This document shows positions 26,486-36,700 of a DNA stretch of 64,000 nt, one piece after another. The notes below the pieces were generated by a model. It was not told the DNA's origin. It saw nothing but the letters and a program-made list of their open reading frames with translations, and did no database searches. The position numbers were made by a program, and so were the translations under genes. Location: contig JAJAGP010000233.1 of the NCBI GenBank assembly GCA_025084515.1, forward strand, positions 124,001 to 188,000, in the 5' to 3' direction. Each line of letters begins with the position of its first letter. Within the stretch, counting starts at the first letter, position 1. Source of the stretch: Ancistrus triradiatus. Its lineage: Eukaryota > Chordata > Actinopteri > Siluriformes > Loricariidae.

Positions 26486-26520
<35 letters not shown>

Positions 26521-26760
26521 GCCATCACCATTATAAGTATTATTAGTAATATTACTAAATATTATTATATACTATTAGTAATATTAGTATAATATTTATT
26601 GCTATTGTTATTCTTCTTCTTCTTATTATTATTATTATTATTATTATTATTGTTATTATTATTATTAATATAACAATAACAACAATAAGAAGAAAAATAG
26701 TAATAATATTATTATTATCATTGTTATTATTGTATTATTGTAATTGTAATAATAATATAA

Positions 26761-26810
<50 letters not shown>

Positions 26811-26956
26811 TTCATCACCACTATAAGTATTATTATATTAATTAAAATGATGATAATAATAATTATTGCCATTGTTATGCTAAAAATAATAGTAATAATA
26901 ATGTTAATAATGATTGTTGTTATTAATATAATTGCTATTATTATTACTATTCTTAA

Positions 26957-26990
<34 letters not shown>

Positions 26991-27081
26991 GCCATCATCA
27001 TTATAAGTATTATTAGTATTATTAGTAATATTACTAAGTATTATTATATACTATTAGTAAAATTAGTATAATATTTATTGC

Positions 27082-27119
<38 letters not shown>

Positions 27120-30068
27120 TCATTATTATTCTCATTATTATTATTATTATTATTATTACTATTGTTGTTCTTGGTCTTGTTCTTCTTGCTGTTGTTATAT
27201 TATTATTGTTATTATTATTGTTACAGTTCTTGTTATTGTTGTTGTTATTGTTGTTGTTGTTGTTGTTGTTGTTGCACCCAGTGTTTTCAGGCTACATTCC
27301 AGACCCAATGTGTTCCTTCACAGAAGCAGTTACTGAACACGAATGAATGTGGGGAAAAGAATTAAATCAAATCCAACTGTTTTACAGCAAATAGAGGCTT
27401 CGTGTTAAACAGAAACACAAACACAAACACCTGCAGTACTCCCGAGACACCACTCCAGATTTTGGCCCAGTGTGGGGTTAAGTATTATGTAGTATCTCCA
27501 CGGAATCCAAAAAGGTTGCATCATCCTAAACTCCGGCTGCTGTTTCTAAATCCTCTCAGGAAGACACAACCTTTTTATTTGGCATTTAAACCAGATAAAG
27601 CACACTCAGGGAGCGATTAGCACTCAGATTCCCACTTAAAGGGGTTAACCATGACTAACGGCCTCCTAACACCCTCTCAGGGCAGGAGGTCTTAAAATAG
27701 CCTCACTTGCTCCATGTCATGTATGTCGTCACGTGAAAAATTATTAATTGGCAACGCTCTTAATCAAGGATCAAACAAAAAATGAAAATAAAAATACTAA
27801 TTGCCGAAATGTTATATTGAAGTTTATATAACATTTCTGGCAATCTGGGATTAAACTCACAGATTGCAGTAAAGCAGAAGAAATGAAGAGTGCATACTTG
27901 ACTTGGACTGTCCATCTGAATGCTTGTCTGGATGGACCCCAGACAAGGAGGAGGGTGAGGTAGAAGGCGCAATGGGCTGATCGCTGAAGAGGTTCTCACA
28001 CAGCAGGCTCCGACAGAGCTTCTTCAGAAAGCGTAGGACGTAGCCGACGCTGTTGACCACCGGCAGGCTAAGCAGGTGCTGCTTTCCATCGAACGTGGCT
28101 GTCGAGTGAAAGCAATGATGGACGTGCTTTCATTTCATCTGAGTGAACCTAGAAGGTTCTATAGCACTTGATTATTTCATTATAAGTCGATAGAAAGCTG
28201 GCACTCAGAGGGCACTTTAAGTACAGTTACAAAAGCAGAAGAAATACTACAATTCAGAGTCATACTAAACTGAACCAAATATTCTTCAGAAATATTTACT
28301 TATTGGAGTCAAAAACAAGCTGTGGACAATTATGCCGGCAGTGGACTCAACCACTGTGATGTATAGGAAGGGGGAAATTTCAAACTTAGAAACAATGTTT
28401 TGCAGTTTTTGCAAAAGTTCTCTCAATGCATATTACTATATATTACTTAGAATGATATACTTATGTGTACAATGGCCTTCCCAGTCCAACAGCTGACATC
28501 AGTGAACACTTGCATGTCATAATTGCACCTTTGCAGGTTTTACCTGATATCTTCTCTCCACCATAACCCTGTGTGAGCAGCGTGAAGACTGTTTTCTGTT
28601 GGTACGCGCTGTCGATGCAGCCCTGCACGGCTTGCTGCAGCACCACGGAGGGTCGAGCCGGGCCTAGATGATCGGGAAGCTGCATGACCTTCTGCCTGTC
28701 CAGGTTAGGGCCTGTGTTGACTTGCTTATTCACGTAGATACACACTAGACACAGGGAGAGAGATCGAAAGGTCAGAACACTGTGTGAGATTTTACACCAT
28801 GAAGCAAAAACCACATCCAAATGTGAAGCATGGTGGAGGAAGCATCATGATTCATAAGGTATGGAAAAGTATATATACTAAGATTTTAAGCTTGGTTTTT
28901 CCTGACAAGGATCCTACTAAGGGTCCAGAGCAGTGTTCATTTTGTTGATGAATGATTTTGGCCCAGTGTGGGGTTAAGTATTATGTAGTATCTACACGGA
29001 AACCAAAAAGGTTGCATCATCCTAAACTCCGGCTGCTGTTTCTAAATCCTCTCAGGAAGACACAACCTTTTAAGTCGGCATTTAAACCAGATAAAGCACA
29101 CTCAGCGTTAGGCACCATTCCACCGTGCTGGTGTGCTAGGGAATCGCCGCTGTGCCACCCGAGAGCCGACGACTGATTTATTTATTTATTCAGAAATATT
29201 CAGACGATCGTAATAGTTCTATAAGGCAGATCCTAATTATTCCTACTGGAATGCATGCACAAGCTCTCTGACCAGTCCCATTTCCCAGAACAAACACCCC
29301 CACACACACGGCCCATCCTCCTCTTAGCTAAACACAACCTGGCCAATAAACCCAAATATTTGTTGGATAATCTTTAAATATTTGAGCTCGCTTGTTTGAA
29401 GAGTGCAGGCAGCAGGGCCAGAAATGCAGAAATACGTTAACCTCAGGGGAAAGAGGCGCCCTGGGTAGGCAGAGGAAATGAAATAGAAAGCAAAATAAAG
29501 CAGTGCTACTCTGTGACATCATAAGCTGTGACATCATAAGCTTCACTGTTATCTGACTTATAGCCGTTCTAACAGTCACTGTTTTATTTGTAATTTATAT
29601 TTTATTTCTAACTTTGTAGCTTAGAAATGACAGAACCTTACTATATAACAACCTGCAACAAACACCCTGTGTTCTCTGGGGATATCCACCTAGATAGTTG
29701 GCATCACAGGGTGCAAGGCAGGAACAACCCTAGACAGGCCGCCAATCCATCGTAGTGTGTCAGTTAAGTCAATGGACTGGAAATTCCCTATAAACATATG
29801 CTTAGCAAGACTGCCTGTGTGTGTATGTGTGTACCATGTTTATACTACATCGTGGGGACCAAATGTCCCCACAAGGATAGAAAAATCGGACATTTTTGAC
29901 ATTTTGCTGGTCCCCACGAGGAACACTGAGGGCAACTTTCTTTGGAAAAACATAAAAAGAGTCAAAAGATTTGCTTTAGGTTACTGAGGTTAAGGTTATA
30001 GTTAGGTAGGTGCATTACTTAGCTACAGTAATCATTATTTCAATGGAAAGTCCTCACAAGGGTAATGA

Positions 30069-30116
<48 letters not shown>

Positions 30117-30422
30117 TGCAATAGGTCTAAAAGAAAAAAAAACATCAATTCATACCAGGTGTTATAAAAGATACCAGGCCTTTGTATGATAAACACTGTG
30201 ATTGTTGTGAGACCTCTGACTAGAGGAAGCAAACACACACACACAACACACACACATTTTACATATGTCCACATCCAGAGAAACACACAACTGATACAAT
30301 TATACAATGTACAATCCAAAGAACTGAGGGTTATGTGTGTTGCTCTTAGGTTAAAGGCCCACAGTGACAGTGCTGTTACTTGACCCTCAGCCTTCTTGCT
30401 ACATGAAAAACCACGACCCCCA

Positions 30423-30453
<31 letters not shown>

Positions 30454-30689
30454 AGCTTCATCCGTAGTACTATAGTTTTAAGGTCTTTCCAATGGCTGTA
30501 TGTAACTCAACACCAGTAACCTGGTGTCCTTAGTAACCTAAAGCAAAACTTAAACACACACACACACAAAGGCATCTGTGCCATAACACCTCTTTGATAT
30601 GACAGACTGAGGGATTTTTTGGCATCTGTCACCCAAATGTCCTGATGTCTAGACATGTACACACATGCAGCAGTGCATACTGATAACAT

Positions 30690-30734
<45 letters not shown>

Positions 30735-33700
30735 TCGGCATGAAGGGTATCAAGAGAAAATATAATGCTTGTGCTTTAAAAACAATAAAAGAAGTATATT
30801 TAAGAAATACATTTACAGTCTTAAGTTTTGGTCAACTGATTTTCACTGATTATTATACCACAGTTAGTTCCGACCCCGCAATCTGATTGGCTGAGAGAAG
30901 ATTTTCCCGTGACTTTATTGACCATAACGCCACTCTGACCGGCGCTCTATAAGTATTACTCCGCGGCATACACACATAACCTAGCAATGACGCCCGCCCT
31001 AAAAAGCAGCCAAGCTCTAATGACACAAGTAAAACATGGCCGAAATGAGAGCTATAATCAGTTTATAAAATCTATTTGTTTTGAAAAATGTGGAAGACGA
31101 AGCTATTAATGACTGACCTGAGCCAAAGGATTATCACCTTGGATTTGAAAGCTGGAAAAGCCAAACGAAGTCAGTCCTTTAAATCAAATGTCCCGGGCTC
31201 TTAATGGATTCACAGCTCGACTGAAGATCAGTTTTAGTCCCATCAACAAAAATGACCTGAATCAGCTTCATCACTCACAAAGACGTCGTTTGCTGGAGTT
31301 AAACTCGGCGTCTTTCATTAAACACACATCCGGAGCTTCATCTGACAGGTTTGTTATCTGTAAGTCCAGCTCTAACCCAGAGAAGCTGCTGATGCTCTGT
31401 AACTCTGTCCTTACATTTCTGACTGATAGGATTAACATGAAGAGCTTCATCATACTAATTTATAATCACTAATCAAACGGGATCCTGGACTTAGTAGCAG
31501 CCTGCCTTATAAACCCCACCCATTTTATTTGCTGAATGTAAATAAACTTTCTTTTTAATAAATTAATACTTACCAATCGATATATTTGTGTTTATTTCCT
31601 GTATAATAAAGTTATTGGTCATTCTGTTCCTCGACTTTACTGACTAAAAGGCTTAGCAGCGGGGGAACTAGAATGGAACTATTTTACCTCGCGGAAGGCT
31701 GATAAACAAATCATTTCCTCTGTCCTTTTTATCTTAAAATCCAACAATAAATGACGATAACGGGACTGTGGTATAATCGCAATAATACACTCGAGCTCGT
31801 GCTTTAACCTGAGATACTGGCACGGGTGTTCTGATCTTCGGCATCACGACCGCATCACACCCGTGTCAATATCTCACGTTAAAGCACTCCCCCGCGTGTA
31901 TTATCGCTTAATTATAACGTTTCTCCACCTTTTCTCCAGAATTTGGTCTTCTCAAAGTCATGACATTGAGGCAGAGTTTCTGTTTCACAGGAGGGCGCAC
32001 GCCTATAGGCTACTAAGCCTTGATTTTTTAAATGAAAAGTTAATTTGCCGTTCCAAAGGCAAACGTTAGCCTTAACGTTACACAACTGTAACATTTATAT
32101 TTGGTCCCTGCAGAAGTTCTCCCTGTAATTCGATCACGGGGTGCCCAAACTTTTGCGCAACACATTCTCACACTTTGTGTTCAGCTCTTTATGGAAGCGC
32201 AGGAATTGGGTTTAATGAGTCAGAGCTCAAGTTGAAAGGGAACCCTGAGCGCCACTGGCAGGATTTAAGGCGTCAGACCTGGAGACGTCCAAACTCATTT
32301 CCACAGCGTTAATAAACCGAACGGAGTCGTTACGATTAATGCGTAGCGCGCGTGACATTTTCGCTGCAAAGCAATTAATTAGCAGGAGTTGGAATATTTA
32401 ACAGATGTAATGAACGAATAATTGGAAGATCCCGTCTCAAAGGCCGGGCCGGTCAAAACTTAGCAACGCCCTCTGAGACTCTCAAGACTATTAACCTTTA
32501 AAATAAGAGAAGTAATGAAGTAATTATGCTCTCTCACCCACTCTCTCACTCTCTCTGTGGTATTTTCGCTATTGTGGGGTGACCTGCCAGGATCACAGGG
32601 CCACGACCTTAAGATAATGATTGCCAGTGTGTGTGTGTGCTTGGTCCAAACCACAAAGTTGCTCTCACACATCATGTCTTTACACAAGCAATATAGCAGA
32701 ATATTACCGATCTCATCCAATACCATGTCAGTTACCAGAAAAAAACTAACATGACGCCGATGCAAGGCGCACAGTTTCACATTGTCTATGGTTCCCAATC
32801 TGGCTTTTTGGAAGGGTAGCAGTCAAGAAACCACTCTTTTTGGGAAAAGGGTGAAAAGGCTAAGATATGCTTAGATCAGTGGAAAGGAGTATTATGGAGT
32901 AACAAATCCATGGGTCCGATCCTTGACACTTTGTTATATATGGTCATTACACAAAACATCAAACCTAATGGTGGCCTAAGACTTTTGCACAAGACTGTAC
33001 ATACCTAGTACATGTACACATTTGGCTGTTACCTGTAAGGACCTCTGGTGTGGCTGAATGGGGAACAGTGGCAGCGTCCTGGGGTATGGAGCTCATGTCT
33101 GGTTCTGGAGTGCTGCTAGGCGGTGAGATGGCCAGAGGAGTCATTGCCAGCCGGGACTTCAGCTGCACAATCACACACACAGGAAACACACAATGAGTAC
33201 AAACACAGTACAAGTCACAGCATTTAGCAGACACCCTTATCCAGGGCAGCAAATGACAAAAACTGTAACTACTGAGCCACAGCTCTCCAAATTTATGTCC
33301 GATGGATCCGAAACTGGACCTATGAAATACAGAATAACCAACTACCATCTGTTGGCAAATCCCTAACCCAGTGGTTCCCAAACTTTATTTCCTTGGAGCC
33401 CCCCCTACGAGTATCTAAGAAAAGCTGAGCCCCACCAGCCCATGTACACACAGACCAACAGAATAAAGTGATTCACTGCAAATCTTTACAAAAATTAACA
33501 TAAATTATAGCTTTTTTCATTTTCTCTTAGATTCATTTTATAGCGTTTGCCCTTTTTAAAATTCCGGCTCATTTCCTCGTTTCAAGACAGCTAAGCATTT
33601 AGCTAAAAATCACACCATATCTTTTTAAGTCATTTTATATACAGATTTTTTCCGGTGAGTGTGTTATTTGAATTTTTTTAACATATGCACATTTTAGTTA

Positions 33701-36700
33701 GAGCAACTCAGACAAAGCCTCGCGCACCCCCATGAAGTTTTGGATCCCAGGTTGAGAACCATGGCCCTAATCCATCAAACAATAGAATAGGACCACCAAA
33801 AGAGCACCATTGACTGGTTATTGGTCATCTTATTGGGACAATAGTGGCTTAGAGAGTCTGAATGACAATGTTGAGGGTTCATATCTAAGCTCATCAAGCT
33901 GCCATGGCCTTCAGCAAGGCTTTGTCTGCTCCAGCCGTGCCGTCTGACCACTCATCACAGCAGTAACACTAGCATTGCTGGTTACTGGTAGGATTTTTAA
34001 AGCTTATACGTCACTCTCTGTGGCATGAATAGTTCATTACCATTACAGTATCCAAGCAACAGTGTCCTGTGGTGAGAAATAGCCTCTAATATATGCTGCT
34101 CAACAAGGTGTGTTTAAAACAGCCAACGCAACACACACTAACACAACAGGATCGGCGCTGGTTGGAGAATGGTCCAGACCCCATTGGCCAGTCGTGGTCC
34201 TTTTCCATGAATACAGTGAGAACGTAGAAGGTAGTGGAAAAATTGTGTAACCCGACTTAGTACATACCCCCATATTCAGATTAGAAGATTAGAACTGTTA
34301 CAGTTTTTAAGACATGACATCACCAGACACGGTGGATCTTCCCTGGAGGTCTCCACTGGGCCAGCTATTTTTAGTTCCAGCTTACTGAGGTCTTACATGG
34401 CAAAGTAGTGTTCACTGTGATTCAGTACACTTTACAGGTATGAACCATTTAACAACTGCATTACACCCTGTGACACAGCATGTTGATCAAAATGGACTTT
34501 TTAGGCTACTGTAATGTAAATAAAGGGTATTTTCACAAGAAAACTGGGTCAGAGATACCGCTGAAAACATGAGTGGAACGCCACCATCTACACATCGACC
34601 CTAATGGAACTGCATTTTTAATTTATGGAAATGCACACTAATTATAGAAAATACACTAACGTACTGTTACGACCCTGTCTAGGGGAAGCCATAACACTTA
34701 AGAGGAATGTGTGACGGACCTGATACTTTTCTTGATGGAAGCCAGAAATTATATTGACAGACAGCATTACGAACAACATGGAAGATCAGTCAGATGAAAC
34801 AGAGACTCAGTGAGTGAATGTGAAGCAGTTTATATAGTTATAGGTTAGAGAGAATACACAGGTATTGGGGGGACAAACAAAGGAGTACTACTTACAATAG
34901 GATGTACACTTATGAACGCCATTTACAGCTTTGTACATATACAGTGGTGTGAAAAAATGTTTGCCCCCTTCCTGATTTCCTATTTTTTTACATGTTTGTC
35001 ACACTTAAGTGTTTCGGAACATCAAACCAATTTAAATATAACACAAGTAAACACAAAATGCAGTTTTTAAATGAAGGTGTTTATTATTAAGGGAGAAACA
35101 AATCCAAACCTTCATGGCCCTGTGTGAAAAAGTGATTGCCCCCTAAACCTAATAACTGTTGGGCCGCAGCAACAACTGCAACCAAGCGTTTGTGATACCT
35201 TGCAGTGAGTCTTTTACAGCGTTGTGGAGGAATTCTGGCCACTCATCTTTGCAGAATTGTTGTAATTCAGCCACATTGGAGGGTTTTCCAGCATGAACGG
35301 CCTTCTTAAGGTCATGCCACAGCATCTCAATAGGATTCAGGTCAGGACTTTGACTAGGCAACTCCAAAGTCTTCATTTGGTTGTTCTTCAGCCATTCAGA
35401 GGTGGACTTGCTGGTGTGTTTTGGATCATTGTCCTGCTGCAGAACCCAAGTTCGTTTCAGCTTGAGGTCACGAACAGATGGTCTCGGGGATCATCAAGAT
35501 GTGTTCTGGAAAAATTTTCTTTTTGCTCAGCAGTGGTTTTCATCTTGGAACTCTGCCATGCAGGCCATTTTTGCCCAGTCTCTTTCTTATGGTGGAGGCA
35601 TGAACACTGACCTTAACTGAGCCAAGTGAGGGCTGCAGTTCTTTGGATGTTGTTGTGGGGTCTTTTGTGACCTCTTGGATGAGTCATCGCTGTGCTCTTG
35701 GGGTAATTTTGGTCGGCCAGCCACTCCTGGGAAGGTTCACCACTGTTCCATGTCTTCGCCATTTGTGGATAATGGTTCTCACTGTGGTTTGCTGGAGTCC
35801 CAAAGCTTTAGAAATGGCTTTATAACCCTTTCCAGACTGATAGATCTCAGTTACTTTCTTTCTCAATTGTTCCTGAATTTCTTTGGATCTAGGCATGATG
35901 TGTAACTTTTAAGGATCTTTTGGTGTACTTCACTTTGTCAGGCAGGTCCTATTTAAGTGATGTCCTGATTAGAACCAGGTGTGGCAATAATCAGTCCTGG
36001 GTGTGGACTAGAGACAGTGAACTCAGGTGTGATAAACCATAGTTATGTTATGTTTTAACAATGGGGAGGCAATCACCTTTTCACACAGGGCCATGTAGGT
36101 TTGGATTTTTTTCTCCCTTAATAATAAACACCTTCATTTAAATACTGCATTTTGTGGTTACTTGTGTTGTCTTTGATTAATATTTAAAGTGGTTTGATGT
36201 TATGAAACACTTCAGTGTGACAAACATGCAAAAAAATAGGAAATCAGGACATGAGCAAACACTTTTTCACACCACTGTTAGTAGCAGAAAGTCTTACACT
36301 TACACAAAAAAGTCCCTAAGCACATCAACCGAGTTAGAACAGTCTCTAGTCCAAATGTGAGATAACGAGCAAGTAATACATCCCCCAGTAATACAGGAGA
36401 GACCCCTTCACTGTCCTGCACTGAAATGGCATCTGAGCCAGTGCCCACTGTTCTCTCACTTTGAAAAACGTAGGAAAAAACTTGCGGTAATATTTAAAAA
36501 GGATTACAATAAAGTCCGAGGCATCTAGCATCAAATACATCTTGGCTCTTTATTGCAATATGTCATTGTAAGTCTTTCATCCTCAAAATAAATTACATAA
36601 TAAATTACAATTGTTGACTTTGGCACGCATTATGTTTTTGGTTGGTGCGCGATTGATTTATTATCATCTTTCAGGCGGCTCATGATGGTCTGCTTTACTG

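Noticed and set aside
26721..27365. Ile/Leu-only long frames that look like membrane proteins
   Set aside because: Pure translation of TTA/AAT repeats in a scml4 intron on both strands.
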